This document shows positions 13,315-25,849 of a DNA stretch of 64,000 nt, one piece after another. The DNA comes from Acanthococcus lagerstroemiae (Eukaryota > Arthropoda > Insecta > Hemiptera > Eriococcidae). The stretch spans positions 33,910,001 to 33,974,000 of the forward strand of contig CM063106.1 of the NCBI GenBank assembly GCA_031841125.1, given 5' to 3'. Each line of letters opens with the position of its first letter. The first letter of the stretch is position 1. The notes under the pieces are model-generated. The model did no database searches, was not told the origin of the DNA, and saw only the letters and a program-made list of their open reading frames with translations. The translations under genes were made by a program, and so were the position numbers.

Positions 13315-13640
13315 CAAGTGGGAAGGGGAGGATAAAGAGGTGTAATTCCAGATGAACCTTCCAGAACCACCCTGATAACGCCACTCACAAAACTACAGAA
13401 GTGCTAATTCTAACATTTCCAGTGGGTTGGGGAGGAGGGGTTCATTTTCCAGAAGCCACTCTGACTGCATCACTCAAAAAGCTGCAGAGGATTTCTGGCG
13501 GGGGGGGGGGGGCTTTTACTTCCGGACCTAACTACTCCTTTCACAGAGCTGCAAAAATATAATTCTAAAATTTCGAGTGGGGAAGGGGTTCGGAGAAGTT
13601 TACTTTTCAAATCCACCCTGACTAAGCCACTCATATGTAG
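13315..13640. repeat. Imperfect tandem array, about four units of 63-106 bp
   Basis: Units begin with AGTGGGWWGGGGAGG-like sequence near 13315, 13421, 13495 (degenerate, replaced by a G14 run) and 13578. Each continues with CCAGAACCACCCTGA, CACTCA, AGCTGCAGAA and TAATTCTAAC. A G11 run lies just upstream at about 13185. Confidence 0.7.
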
Positions 13641-14288
13641 ATTTTTATATTTGCACTTAGGACGATACAGACTATGAAGCTGTCTGCGACAGTTTACATC
13701 ATAAATTCACTGAACTAGTTCTAAATATTTTAATATCTCATTAAAAATTGAAGGGCTTTCATACTTCACTAGTGTATTTTGTTGGTTCATCCTGAGTTAT
13801 TTTTCAATTATTTCCACTGAATAATTATCTGGATCATTTTTTCGAAAACGTTATTTTTTCTGAAAATAATTTTTCCATTTTCTTTTCTTCTTTCTTTCAA
13901 TTTTGTGTAAATGTGCTGAGCCCAGAGAGTTGTAATCTTCGAACCTGTTTCGTAATTTTGGTGAGCCTTAAAGTAATGATCAATGGGATCATAAATAACG
14001 ATAAATACATTACCAATAAAGCGAATTAATTACGTTTTAAGGATAGGAATTAATTTCCGAATCTGAAGTTAATGACCAGTTATACACGTTATCAGACACG
14101 GGCTCACTCATTATCAGAGGCCGTCAGACCGTCTGTTCTCTATTTTTAACAACGCAGACACAAAATTTATGCGCTTGAAATATGGAATTTATCTCCTTTT
14201 ATCGTGTGCACTTCCCAACGATTACAGCACTTCATATCGAAGATAGCGATTTTTCATCGGGCGTTTTATGTCTTCTACGAGTCGTACT

Positions 14289-14535
14289 CAGGGTAGGATT
14301 TAGGGTGGGGCCCAGGGCCCCGGGTCTCCACAAATTAGGGGCCTCCACAAAAGTCATGAAAGTGTCGTTATTACAAATATATGTTGTTCATACTTTATGT
14401 GTACTTCGAATTATTTTTACTCATAATTTTGAACTTTTATTATTATTTGGGGGGGGGGGGGGAAGGTATCTTGACACTTTGGGGCCTCCACATCTTCCTG
14501 GGCCCCAGGGCCACAAAATCTTAAATTCGGCCTTG
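14289..14535. mobile_element. hAT-type MITE, 247 bp, exact 8-bp duplication
   Basis: The left end CAGGGTAGGATTTAGGGTG and the reverse complement of the right end (CAAGGCCGAATTTAAGATT) are imperfect inverted repeats. The target duplication GTCGTACT is exact (14281-14288 and 14536-14543). No transposase is present. GGGGCCC blocks at both sides and a G12 run give it a strongly G-rich interior. Confidence 0.88.
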
Positions 14536-14543
14536 GTCGTACT

Positions 14544-17150
14544 TACGTAGTTTCCCGAATTTTAGCTCAGTAAATGCGCGGGCCGTGTTTCTTGAAATAT
14601 GAATATAATAAAATTCCGCCTATTTTTATTGCAATGATGATAAAACCTGTTCGAAATCTTCCATTTATTGAGGTTACGAAAGTCAGAATAGTCGCTCGCC
14701 TTGATGAGAGTAACTGCAACAGTGCCTAGGCTTAGTAAAGGAACAAAATAGATTAATTAGGCACTTCGAGTTCGATTATTCAGAGAGGAAAAAAAATTTC
14801 CTCTATGCACGATTATTCGGGAACTCGATTTTGCGTGTCGAAACTTGCATCGCAGTAATTATTGTTTGCTCAGTTCGAAGCCAGTTCATCTTTTAATGTT
14901 CTAATGTAAATTTGAATTCATGCGAATCGAATGTCGCCTCGTGTATGTAATTTACGATGTTGGCATTTTACGAGGAAACGACGAATCGATGTTTGAACTT
15001 TTTTGTTCAACTCTGCAAGGACATTCTTTAGATATTCGAATAAAATTCATTCGCAGCGTTGTGGAAATCATGAACAATTTTAAAATTCGAATAATTTGGA
15101 ATATTTTCAAAATCTTTTTTCACGTCTGTATTTATCTTATTGATTGTTAGTTAGTACACATGTTGAATATTATTCTGGATTAAATATTTAAAAAAAAAAG
15201 TGGTTCTATGCAGTGACATACTAAAAAATTATTTTTGATCATGAAAAGTCATAATACTTGTGGTGGAGAATGAAAAAAGACCTATTGATGTTGGTCCGAT
15301 GCAAATGTCATTCTTGGTTAGGGTCCCAAGATGGTAATGAAGAGCAAACTCAAGCCTAACCTTGGAAATTCGTTACCAGAAGATAATCAAAGCTTTTTAA
15401 ATGCTCGTTAAAACCGCATACCTCTGAGCTTTCCTAAATCCATTTGCAAGTAAAGTATGGCAAACCCGTGACTGGAACCGATGGTTTGACTCTTCCCCCT
15501 AGCAAAAAAGGCAAAATCTTTGTGCTTCTTTTTTGCATTTCAGGTGTGAAATTTACAAATGTATACCCCTCCCCTCCTTGGAAAAGTGATCACACTGCAA
15601 GCCTGCATCATGGTCCATGCGTTGATACGTCTGTTGTTTTTTTTTACCTATTTCCTCTTGATTCGTAGATAATGTTCAAAATTATATTTACCACTCAGCT
15701 TAATATGCTGCTCAAATCTTTTAAACATTTGGCATTTTCAAACTGTGGCATTTTAATTAAAATTTATATCTATCATTTAAAAAGTCTGGTTAACAAGTTT
15801 TTTGAACTTTCAGCTCAATGTAGAACCTTTGTCTTTCATAAATTAATTTCAATTTCATGTTTTTTCTTCTATTTTTTCCCCCACAAAAACACGAGTAGAC
15901 GGCAGTGTGCCAAAAATCAAAATTTTCTCGTTTAACAATTGCCAGAATTCAGTTTGTGAGCCGTGATAAATTGTTGCCAACGAGATAAAATCAAATCGGG
16001 TGTTTATAAATATTTTGACAGAAAGCGGGATGAAATTAAGGATTTGTCGTGTAGGATAAATACGCTCGTTTATTCTTATATGTGTTAGTGGGTATGAAAA
16101 AATTTATAGGAGGCTTGTGTGCAGAATTAGGTTAGCTGAACATTTGTCCTGGTAGGGATTCGTGGGTTAAGTGGTGATTCGGTTATGTCAGTTCTCCCCA
16201 GAAATCTTCTTTGAAATCTGACCATCCATTGTCGGAGAATTTTCCCTCTTACTTTGAAATACCCTACCCCTCCCTCCCAGTACTAGTCGACGCCTATTTA
16301 TAAATGAGTACTTAAATACGTCTAGTATCTAATCTTCGAGATACCCAGATTCTTATTACTGTCACGTAAATACTGGAGCCCCCCCCCCCCAATAGAGCTT
16401 GAAAAGTGTGTATGCTTTTTCAATAATTAGTTTAAAAAAGCTTCCTCTTTTTCTTTTCTTTTGTAAAAATAAAAATTAACATATTTTTTGCCAAACATTT
16501 TCCGAACCACCTTCCCCCTTCCAAACTCCAATATAACTACTCGCTTGTACCACATGAAGCAATATTGCAGCGGTTGGATTTAACAAGGTAGCGGGTAAAC
16601 ATTTGCTAATTGGAATCCCCTTCAAGGAGGCTTCCGGGGTTCTAGTCAATTTATGATTATTTGTCGGGGAACCGAGTCCAGAGGGATATTCTTGGAGAGG
16701 TAGTCACTTTGCTGCCCTGTTGAAATCACTACTGCAAATGAATTTTTTTGTCTATCGTTATGGGCATGCAAATTGTCTACCACAGCTCCGTTAGGCTACT
16801 CCCTTGCCATTTCAATTTTTTTTTTTTTTCATTGGCTTTATTCGTATTCGTTGGTGCTTCACTATTGTGCACGTTCATTTCGGTCATGCTTGACCAGTTA
16901 TTTGAAAAGCCCGTAGCAGGACCCAGAGAAATAGCTTGTTCTCCATTCTCAGATATCGTCTACCCGAATAGGTCAACTCGCTGCAAGAGCGAAAGAAATG
17001 ACAGCCCGGATTTTGGATATTTGTCCATTCAAATAGGTGAATTTATTAGTGCTTCGTTATTAATTTTGTTAATGCTCTATCGCTTTTCTAAATATTAAAA
17101 AAAACGGGGAGAGGGACAGGGAAATAGTAGTTCCCCACCCCCCTCATTCA
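14544..17150. other. Intergenic, no gene found
   Basis: AT-rich sequence with short open frames that show no recognisable domain, and with C-runs (about 16380) and G-runs. There is no delimited element, RNA gene or coding exon that I can support. Confidence 0.4.
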
Positions 17151-17284
17151 AAGGGGTCGAACATTGTCTCATTTGGTGCTTTGTTAGTACACATTAGTGC
17201 AGGCATTCCTTTCCTTTGCGCGTACCGATTTGCCTATCACTGTGGGAGGGTTAGGCTGAATAAAACGATAGCCTCATGTCGAGT

Positions 17285-17450
17285 TCGGAGTCAAAATGGC
17301 TTTCATTCACCCAACCTAAAAGCGCACGCTGAAAACACACAATATGAACTAGCGCTGGAAACGCTCAAAGTTATCAAACAAAGAGTTTGCCTTCATGTCA
17401 TTAACTCAAATGACCAACGTAATCACTGATCAGGTTTCAATATCAAGGTC
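17285..17450 (+). repeat. Interspersed repeat, copy 1
   Basis: Shares blocks such as CGCTCAAAGTTATCA and AACGTAATCACT with the reverse complement of 19850-20010 over about 160 bases. Confidence 0.65.
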
Positions 17451-17807
17451 AAGGTCAACTGCGTACCTTAATTTTGAAAAAATTCACCGTCTGCAGCATT
17501 AACAAAATTAGTTGCAGCACAAACGTGTACTATCGAAGCACTAAGAAATAAAACAATTTTATTCCCGAACTTGATGTCAGGGAGTTACCATGTCCGTGGT
17601 GTGGCCTCTCCCATAGTAATTGCCCACTAACAAAATGAATGCCTGTACTAACGTGCACTAAGAAAATGCTGACAGATTAGTTCTATTTCGACTTGGAATT
17701 CAAAATGGGGAGCTTATGTTTCCACAGAAACCGTTTGTCGGCCCAACGACGGGTACTTTTGCTAAGAGTAACTCACTGTGTGACGTCACGGGAAATCGAT
17801 TATCTTG

Positions 17808-17928
17808 CTTGAAAACAAAGTCTTCAAGAGATTGTCTATTTGTCATTAACTACGTATGATGTAAGAGACAAGAATAGACCATAAGTATTAAGTAGCCATG
17901 TCAAATATTTTGTTGCACAATGTTATTC
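17808..17928 (+). repeat. Interspersed repeat, shared with 26.5 kb
   Basis: Contains TTATCTTGCTTG, GTAAGAGACAAG, AATAGACCATAAGT and AATATTTTGTTGCACA, in the same order and strand as 26505-26620. Confidence 0.75.
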
Positions 17929-18135
17929 GTCCATCCATCTAACCTTGTCACTTGTCATCCCTCCATTCAGTCCTTCATCGTTCAGTATGTGCATTCATTC
18001 GTCCATCCATCTCGCCTTGTCCTTTTCTTCATCCCTCCCTCCCTCGTTCACCAGTTCGTGAAGGAAAAGGACAAATTCTTTTCCTAAGAGAAAGAACCGA
18101 GAGACGTGAAGTCTGTGAAAAATTTGGTTCCTTTT

Positions 18136-18911
18136 CTAGGGTGTCTGCAGGTGCTGAAAAGTCCTGAATTTTGACAGTACATAAGTCCTATAAGTCCTGA
18201 AAAGTGCTGAAATCTAAAAAAAAAAGAAAAAAGAAAAGTCCTTCATTTTGTTAGTACATACTTATACTCAAAAATAAATTTTTTGTGATTGGGGTTTAAA
18301 CCTCACCTAGGTAGCGCTACCATAGGCAAACGTTTTGCGTGTATTGTTATCAGTTCGGGGTAATCTATTCGCGAAAATTCACCCCAAAGTGATGAGAATA
18401 CAATGAACATACTGACAGTGCTGCCAACACATGCAACTTAGGTTTAAGTCCGAATTCTTATGATTGGTCATTATAAAGTGAAGCGCAGGATCTATATAAA
18501 TATATTCTAATTAATAACTTGAAAAATATTAAATTTAAAATTAATAATATTAATAAAACTAATAACATAAAAAAAATTTCATTTCTATTAAATCTTCTTA
18601 ATATTAAATTATTCAATAAAAATATTCTTTAAAAAAATTTAATTATATAAATTGAACTTAAAAAAAAAAATTAAACTTAACTAAATAAAATAAATCAAAA
18701 GTCTTTTAAATAAAATATTCTTATAAAAAATATTCCAATTCACAAGGAGGGGGAAGTGGGGGAGCAAAAAGGAGCGATGAGTAGATAAAACAATTGAAAA
18801 AAAAAATAGTTGCACACTCGGCGAAAATATGGAAAATATGTCGGCTATAATCCTGCAAAGGGTCCTGAAAAAGTACTTCATTTTTAATTTTCAATTTCTG
18901 TAGACACCCTG
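18136..18911. mobile_element. CAGGGTGTCTAC-family TIR element, copy A, interior word AAGTCCTGA
   Basis: Left terminus CTAGGGTGTCTGCAGG; right terminus CTGTAGACACCCTG. Flanks CTTTT and TTTTT agree at four of five bases with the 5-bp duplication seen in the two other copies. The left 110 bases hold about five copies of AAGTCCT(GA) and the right end holds GGTCCTGAAAAAGTACTT. The middle (about 18280-18800) is unrelated and includes an extremely AT-rich block, so it is probably a later insertion. Confidence 0.75.
18440..18720 (-). other. Extremely AT-rich block, possible mitochondrial-DNA insertion
   Basis: About 95 percent A+T. On the minus strand, between TAA codons near 18620 and 18440, about 58 codons stay open, unexpected for such composition. 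Read with the invertebrate mitochondrial code, the frame is a leucine- and methionine-rich hydrophobic peptide. An adjoining frame reads through TGA as Trp and ends ...YLKDFWFILFS. I cannot assign it to a named mitochondrial gene; low-complexity drift is the alternative. Confidence 0.25.
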
Positions 18912-18966
18912 TTTTTAGTGTTTTTCTTTTCTTTTTTGCGAAAGGGTTACCCTGTCTTTACATTTG

Positions 18967-19035
18967 TAGGGTGTATGGCGATGCACGCATGCCAAAGTGA
19001 CCTTTGTGACACCGCACCTCAAGCTCTAGAATCCA
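18967..19035 (+). repeat. SINE-tail-like repeat fragment
   Basis: GATGCACGCATGCCAAAGTG followed by GTGACACCGCACC and TAGAATCCAC. The same blocks occur at 47640-47705 (+) and, inverted, at 52255-52312. Confidence 0.6.
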
Positions 19036-19849
19036 CTATTTACAGTGCTGCCAGATAGGGCGATTTACGTCGATTAGGCGATTTGAAATTGTAATTGTTG
19101 ACCTGAAATCACAATTAAGGACTTGTAGCCAGTTTAGCGACAGACGCAACCGGGATTTTGACAATTGAGCTAAAGATATCATACTCGATATTCTCGTTTT
19201 CTTGACTGATAAAAGAATTGAATGATCTTGAAAAAGCATAAATTATGATGAATGAAAAGAGAAGGCTGCTTGCAGCTAGCAAACTTGTGTACTCTGTAAC
19301 AGCTCTGACTCTTTAGGGCATTGTATCAGAGACCTGAGGGCTGCTCTGTCTTCGGAAATAAGTTATTTCTCCTGTTTTGATGAGGGGTTTCTGTATTTTT
19401 TTTTTCTTGATTTCTCTACTTTCTTCCTTTTATCATTCATTCCTTCATTCATTCATTCTTTCTTTTTTTTCTTTTATGGTGCATGTTCACTGAGGGGGCA
19501 TTTGTTTTGTCATTGCTTCTCTTCTCTCCCCCTTGCAATTATTGTGGACGTCCCTGATGAAGAATGAGCTTCTTATTTTAAATTCGGAGTTGAAATGAAC
19601 TCATTTAAGGTGCTCCAGTTACTGTGGAAGGCGCCACTGAAATGGCTGCCCTCTCTCCAGTGTTGAGTTTGGGGATAAAATTTTCTCGTTCTTTAGTGCG
19701 TCATTCGCGCACGTTAGTGCAGCATTCATTTTATCAGTGCTGCCAGTGTCTTTATTTTTTCCAAATTAAGGTTACTGGAGTGAGAATTGTTCTTCATCGA
19801 AAAATACATTAGGCAGCAATTTGTAGTTGAAGAGGCAATACTCGGTTTA

Positions 19850-20010
19850 CCTTGACATTGAATCTTGAATAGTGATTACGTTAGTCTAGTGATTAGTCAT
19901 TCAGGCTAATACTATGCATATGCAAACGAACTCTGATAACTTTGAGCGCTTTCGGCGCGACTCCATGTTGCGTATTTTCCGCGTGTTCTTTTAGGCAGTA
20001 GCCAGAGTCA
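19850..20010 (-). repeat. Interspersed repeat, copy 2 (inverted relative to 17.3 kb)
   Basis: The reverse complement matches 17285-17450, including CGCTCAAAGTTATCA and AACGTAATCACT. Both copies can be read as a short peptide containing HAENTQ, but frames elsewhere in the repeat are broken. Confidence 0.65.
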
Positions 20011-20089
20011 GTCACTTTTTGTTCACTGAGTTTATTTATGTGTACGAGTTGCGAAATCACGAAATCGGGATGCAAAATTTTGCCTCGAA

Positions 20090-21139
20090 GTGACCAGCAT
20101 TCTGCATTCGTCTTGCAATGAAATGTCTCGTGTTTTGTTTGCTATATCGCCTGGGTTTGCGTACAATAAATTATCGTCGGTCAGTTCGCATCAAGGAGCA
20201 TTTTAAATTAAATTGCAAAAATAAAACACGAGCTCGGACGTAGTTAAGCGATTAACGGCGGCCAGTTAAAAAAATGCGGCTAATCAACCCGAAACACCTA
20301 AAAATATGTGCTCGAAAATTTTGTTCATAACACTTTTTAACCTTTTTGTTGTTTTGTTCGCCATTGACCGAGGGAATTTTCTAGGCGGTTTTATTTCCCA
20401 ACTGTGCCAAGAATGAAACTGATGAAGGTCAACACTAGGTGAACAAGTAGCGTCTCATCAATTTTTACTCCGCGAAATCGCGTCGCGACTATTTTTGAAA
20501 TTTCGCAGCAAAAATCTTAAAATCGAATATACGTACTTTAGCGTTGTTTTCTGTTGTTTTTTTTTTTCGTGACGTCGCATGTTTTGTATATTTTACATGC
20601 AAGGAAGAAGGGGTAACGCTACAACGAGAAAGTAAAAATGCTGCGTGGGTTAATCATTTAATTTATTTCGGTGTTCAGAAGATAATACTGATAGGACCCT
20701 TCGAAACATTTTATTCGTATTTAGACTGAGTATTTTGCTTACGGAAACAGATTGGTCGACATTTTCTGATCAGACAGAGTGTATGATGTTTTCAGCTCAG
20801 CTATTGCAAAAGTGCATAAAGCTTGACTAGGCAAAGTAAGATTTGAGATATTCTGCTCTGCGACGATAATTCGATCCAAAATTGTTTTGAGGGCAAATTG
20901 ACCCCTATCAGCTTGGTTTGCTACCCTTGGCAAACCGGAGATCCATTATTTTACTTTCTCTCCGCCAAACCCGTATCTCCTGTGCTTACGGTTTTCCTCT
21001 TAATTAGAAAGACCAGACTTTTTCTTCTGCTTATTTTTGGTGTTTTTTGCTTTTTGCGCGTCAGAGTAGCAATTTTGTTCCAAGTAGTTTTCTCTCCGCC
21101 TTCCCTGGAAAAGAGGTCACACTATGGCCCGTCTCCACA
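20090..21139. other. Intergenic, no gene found
   Basis: No recognisable coding exon, RNA gene or delimited element. Short open frames on both strands look like chance. Confidence 0.4.
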
Positions 21140-21147
21140 CTCTCAAC

Positions 21148-21365
21148 CAGGAACCAGGGATTTACCGAAGAGTTTTTCCTTGGGAGGGGGGGGGGGTGAA
21201 AGTCCCAACTGATTTAACTCAAAATTCCCGAGTGTCAAGGCAAAAAAAAAGCTACTCTGCCAAAATTTTCGAACTTCGGCTAACTGAAATGGTAAATTTT
21301 CCCTACTGCAGAGTAAAAAATTTCCTGTCAGAGGAACTTCCCCTTCCCCTATCGGCACATCCCTG
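21148..21365. mobile_element. Word-repeat hAT element (ACGTCCCTG family), 218 bp
   Basis: The exact 8-bp duplication CTCTCAAC (21140-21147 and 21366-21373) brackets the element. The left end is CAGGAACCAGGGATTTACCG, with a small terminal duplication, and the right end is ATCGGCACATCCCTG. Inside are AAAGTCCCAACTGA, TCAAAATTCCCGAGTGTCAA and CTGAAATGGTAAATTTTCCC, which are family words. Confidence 0.88.
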
Positions 21366-21477
21366 CTCTCAACTGCCATCTGTAGGTTTCATTTGCTGGA
21401 ACGCAATCAAGAGAATGGTTACCTGTAATTAGCTACACAGAATGCTCCAGAATTTATTCTTTGCAGACTGATGCTTC

Positions 21478-21752
21478 CATGGGCGTAGAACTAGAACTTT
21501 TTCCAGGAGGGGGAAAAAAGGTAGAATTTTTGCAGGTGCAAGTCGCTACTTTGCTATCAGTGTGTGGCGCCAGTCACACATTTTCGTTGTGTAGCGTCTA
21601 GGCCTCTAGGCACATCCTATTTTCTGCGAATTTTATTCAGTTGGCTTTAAATATTCGAAAATAATCTTGTGAGCACTGGAACATAATTTTTTTTCTAAAT
21701 CCAGGGGGGGACAATTGCTCCACCCCCTTGCCCCTCGCTGGCTGCGCCCATG
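21478..21752. mobile_element. hAT-type MITE, 275 bp, exact 8-bp duplication
   Basis: Left end CATGGGCGTAGAAC and right end GGCTGCGCCCATG are inverted. The target duplication GATGCTTC is exact (21470-21477 and 21753-21760). The ends are related to the CAGTGGCGTAGCC element at 51.4 kb. There is no coding capacity. Confidence 0.88.
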
Positions 21753-22522
21753 GATGCTTCAAACGCAAAGGTCCTTATACTTTTTCAGTTTTACCAACTA
21801 GCTACTGGAATTTGTCGAGTTTTAACTTATCAGACATATGGGGTGAGGAGGAGGGAATTCATATCACCCTTACTGTTACTCTACTCGAAGTTGAATCGAG
21901 AAATATTCGAACATTTCAAACATTTATGCTTTAAAAAACATTTCGAACAAATGCTTGATAGCTTGAGGGCAGGTCTCATTGACATTGACATTTCTAAAAT
22001 TCGATCATCTTAAATTCGAGCATTTGCTGAATAAATATACTCGAAGTACCCGAGCATTTGCTTGCTCATTACCATTCTTATTTGTAATTGGTTTTAGAAC
22101 AAAGGTGGGCGATTGCTGGTTGTATCGGATGAATGAACTCGATGTCTTCACATCTTGCTTAGGGTTTTATTTACGAAAGAACGAAGGAATAGTATCGCGA
22201 CAAGAGAGAAAAGGAAATATTTTCACGAGTACGAAGTTTGCAGCACGAGAGCCGTAGACGAGTTTTGCAATTGCACGAGTGATAAACACTTCCTTTACGA
22301 CTTAGTTGTTTTCGATATAGCCCCCCCCCCCCAGAACGTCGCGAAATTTCTAACTAAATCACGTTATCACTTAGTATTGTCTTTCAAGCAACTTGTTGAG
22401 AAAGTTGGCACTTTCTTCCTAGGGAAAGAAACTATTACTTCCCTCCCTGTCTCATCGCAGAATATAATTCAAATGCAACTGAAAAACGTCACATTCTGGG
22501 AACTAAACTGAAAAAATATAAT

Positions 22523-22620
22523 CAGGGATGGGCAAGATCATGATTTCAATGATCTAAAATCATGATTTCCAAATCAGAATTAGAAAATTGAAAAATATTA
22601 CCAATTTAAAAATGAAAAAA
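22523..22620. mobile_element. hAT-like terminus with ATCATGATTTC words, truncated
   Basis: CAGGGATGGGCAAG is followed by repeated ATCATGATTTC words (three near-copies within 60 bases). No partner terminus was found. Confidence 0.5.
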
Positions 22621-22741
22621 TTGTGTAATTGCGTCCCGAGTCATACGAAATATACTTGAAATATTACAACTTAACCGTACTATGAGTACGTACAAATTTT
22701 TGCCTTGGTTGAAATTTTTGGGGCAGCGCTTTGACAAATGC

Positions 22742-23240
22742 CTAACGATCGATGACGCCGTCGTCCAACTTCTTCATTTCATCCGCTATCACTTTCTGCT
22801 TCGAATGTACAGTAACCTTCGGCGGGATCTGCATTTTAAGATACGAGAGGATCTGTATTTCCAGTAACACGACCACCAAACTAAAAATGTGGGGATGAGC
22901 GTGGTAGAACATTCGATTAAGTTTGCTATGGAACGTTTCGCACGCATCTGTGGTTCTGATGCTCTCAGCGTCGTACGCCGCCCACATTGTGGGAGGAAAG
23001 ATACCCGCCACATACGTATCGTACATGTAATCAGCTAACCCAAGGATTTGGGAATCGGTTGGTAAGTTCGGGTGGAAATCCATAAGGAGGCAGTCCTCCA
23101 CTTCTTCCGGTTTCAGAAAAGGTAGGCCGAAAAAGGACCTTAAGAACGCTCATCCGTCACCGGTACACGCTGAAGACCTAAGGACTGAATGTGACGGTAC
23201 CGCGACTGTCCTAAATGGAATCGACATCCAAGAAGAGTAC
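22742..23240 (-). pseudogene. MULE-type transposase remnant, frameshifted
   Basis: On the minus strand the frame near 23232-23150 reads GCRFHLGQSRYRHIQSLGL and meets TGA/TAA. A second frame continues with FFGLPFLKPEEVEDCLLMDF and on to TTDACETFHSKLNRMFYHAHPHIF. This is the usual end of a MULE transposase domain (F-H-x-G-Q-S-x-x-x-x-I-Q-x-x-G-L; P-x-E-E-V-x-x-C; T-x-x-x-E-x-F/W-H; H-P-x-x-F). One frameshift near 23150 joins the two parts. No zinc finger, catalytic triad or terminal repeats were found, so this is a C-terminal fragment. It has no intact neighbour from the same element. Confidence 0.75.
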
Positions 23241-23439
23241 TTTGTGGCCAAACTTTGTGAATCAATTACGGGTCAATGAACACCGGACGGAACTCGTACA
23301 TGTTAAACAAGTTCGTGCCGGACGGAATCGACACATCTTTTCGATTTACACTCGGACGCAATGCATACATCTACATTTTGCCGGGGACGCAACTGGCCAC
23401 CAGCCGTTGAAACCCCTGTTGTAGATCATCAATCTTTCG

Positions 23440-25844
23440 TATTCGTGTCAAGGGGAAAGAAGATTTTTGTTTTTAGCTGTTTTCCTTCATGGGGAAGGCG
23501 GTTGTGGCGGAACTTCCGGGGCCTAACACTGAAAACATGAAAACATATAAATTGGTACAGTAAGCAATGTGGATATCTTTGTTGAAATGTCTCTGCTGTG
23601 TGGGAATTAAAGGATCGGTTTTTGTACTAATTACTTTTCACTTCGGCGTTTTACGAATGATACGCAAGGTGGATTATGCAAGGGGGAGGGGTCAGTTCAG
23701 CCCCAGCCGGAAAATTTTGAAGTACGCTTGAACTGTATTACTATAAGGGTTAGAATCGACTTTTTGGACAGAATAGCCTTTAGCCTAGTAGCATCCCCCT
23801 CTACCAGGCCTTAAAACTAAAAGGTGGCGCAGTTGAATATTCGACTACGATGAGGACCGTTGCTTGATTCTCATGTAACGAATGTCTTTTCACTATAGAC
23901 CTGTTATTTTTCATGTTTTTGTTCTATCTGGGTGAACACGTGATCACGACGTCCGCTTTGAGCGTGCATATAAAGCCAGTAGAATTAAAGTCGATCGTGT
24001 TCGGATTTGGAACTGAAGGATATAATTATTAATCGGCCGGTGAGATTGGGTGGAGAGAAAATGGACGCGCCATTCCTCTCTGCTCGTTCCCCAGTCTGCA
24101 CAATGTAAAGGCACGTTAAATTGATGTACTGAACACAATAAATGCAAAAGAGCGTCCATCAAGCGCTTCTGCTTTCTACTACAGATTTATTGTAAAATAT
24201 TGTTCTTTGTGCTGCAGCAATTGAAACGTATGCTCTGTATTATAGCGTCCTGTTTGCGGTGTAAAATATGATGATTCGTTGACTCTAATACGTCTGAGGC
24301 CCTCCATTCGATCGCTTTGAGAGTTGTAATTATCTATCGGTCACTCGGGTTCTCGTTGTTCTGCGCCCTCGGCTAGAAATAGAACCATGGGTCCAGAGAG
24401 AAGAGAATATCTGACGGTGTGGCAAAGACGTGTGAAAGCATCCCCAGAAGTCTCTGTCAAGTCTTGAATTTTATTTAATATGCTTTGAAATGGACATGAA
24501 CTTGAAAGAGTTCTAGCTCGTTTGAATGAGCCTTAGCAACTCATGCGAACCCTAAAGAGTTTTAAGCAAGTGAGGAAGCGTTTTAATAAGTCTAGTTTTG
24601 TTTTCAAGAGTTCTAACTCTAAAAAACAGTTATAAAAACAGTCGTGAACGAGTTCTAAATAACTTTGGTAAGTCCTACACAGTCTTATGAGAGACTATAG
24701 AAGCTTTTTAAACCATCACCGACACATCTTAACCACAGACTTACAAAGACTACTCTCCGTATTTCCTGCCGCCTCGAAAAAAAAGAGTGGAATGAGCTAA
24801 GTCTCCAAAAATTGTCCACTCGAAGATCCAGTGAAAGTTGAAACTACACTTGGAAATGTTTTTTTTGTTTCCAGCATCAAAATAAGAAAAAATATTCAGC
24901 AGCACATTTCATTCAAAATGCCTAGTAACAGACCAATCCATTCCTTCAGTTATCTTCTGGAGGGTATGGAAACGACCAAAATATGGTGGGGGGGGGTAAA
25001 CAGTTTAATTCTTACATTTCCCGAATTACCCTTGCTAGATTAGTTTCTGGATTCTCCACTGGATCATACTCAAACCTTTGGATGGTTCCAAATACTCTTT
25101 TAACAGAAGTTTGTAAAATAAAAACTAAAATTTTAAGGTTAAATTACCTCCTCCCACCCCCGTAATCGCCACCAATAGTTGACTTAGCCATTATAGGAAT
25201 AGAATGACTGAATTTCATTTTTTAAACTATTGAAGAATGAAAGTATGAGTGGTGGAAGATAGGTATGAAAAATGTGACTATTCTACTCGTACATTCCTTT
25301 TCATGTTTCATCCATGACTATGAAATTGAACATTTCGAAACAACAGAGCCGCAAATTCGTTGCGTATCTGTGATTCCCTTTAAAAAGAATTCAAGCATGA
25401 TTCAAGATCACTGTAAATCGATCAGATTCAGTAAGGTCATAAAATAGTGAACATGCGACGTCAACGAATTTTGTAAAATTACTTTGCACAGCTGCCCACG
25501 CTTTCTGCGTTTGATAACGAGTCATAAAAACAGATATTTTGCTCATGATGAATGCGTGTGTACACTACTACGGCGCTTAATTAGATGTAAACTTTGAAAT
25601 GTTGATATTCTGCCTATTTTTTCTTTCATCAGTCATGGTGACGTCAAAAATTATTCTATTTTCTGTTGTCGCTACCTCAGTATGCGTTGCTGCGTTCGAT
25701 AATGCCATTAGCGACCATTAATCGATAATTAAATTGTAGTTTGGTACCTATCGTGTTATTTTAACGCCATGGAATATTCGAAACTCATGTCTGAGTTATA
25801 TTTAGACATCCGAAAATATTTTGTCGATTATTCGGGCCTAATAT
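23440..25844. other. Intergenic, no gene found
   Basis: No supported exon. From about 24450 to 24760 there are irregular copies of AAGAGTT/AGTCTT-type words (see the separate repeat entry). G-runs occur near 24985. Confidence 0.4.
24450..24760. repeat. Degenerate GAGTTCTAA/AGTCTT word array
   Basis: Irregular repeats of GAGTTYTAA and AGTCTTA words without fixed period. The same type of sequence appears at 26150-26350, 45600-45830 and 47330-47640. Confidence 0.5.
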
Positions 25845-25849
25845 AAATA

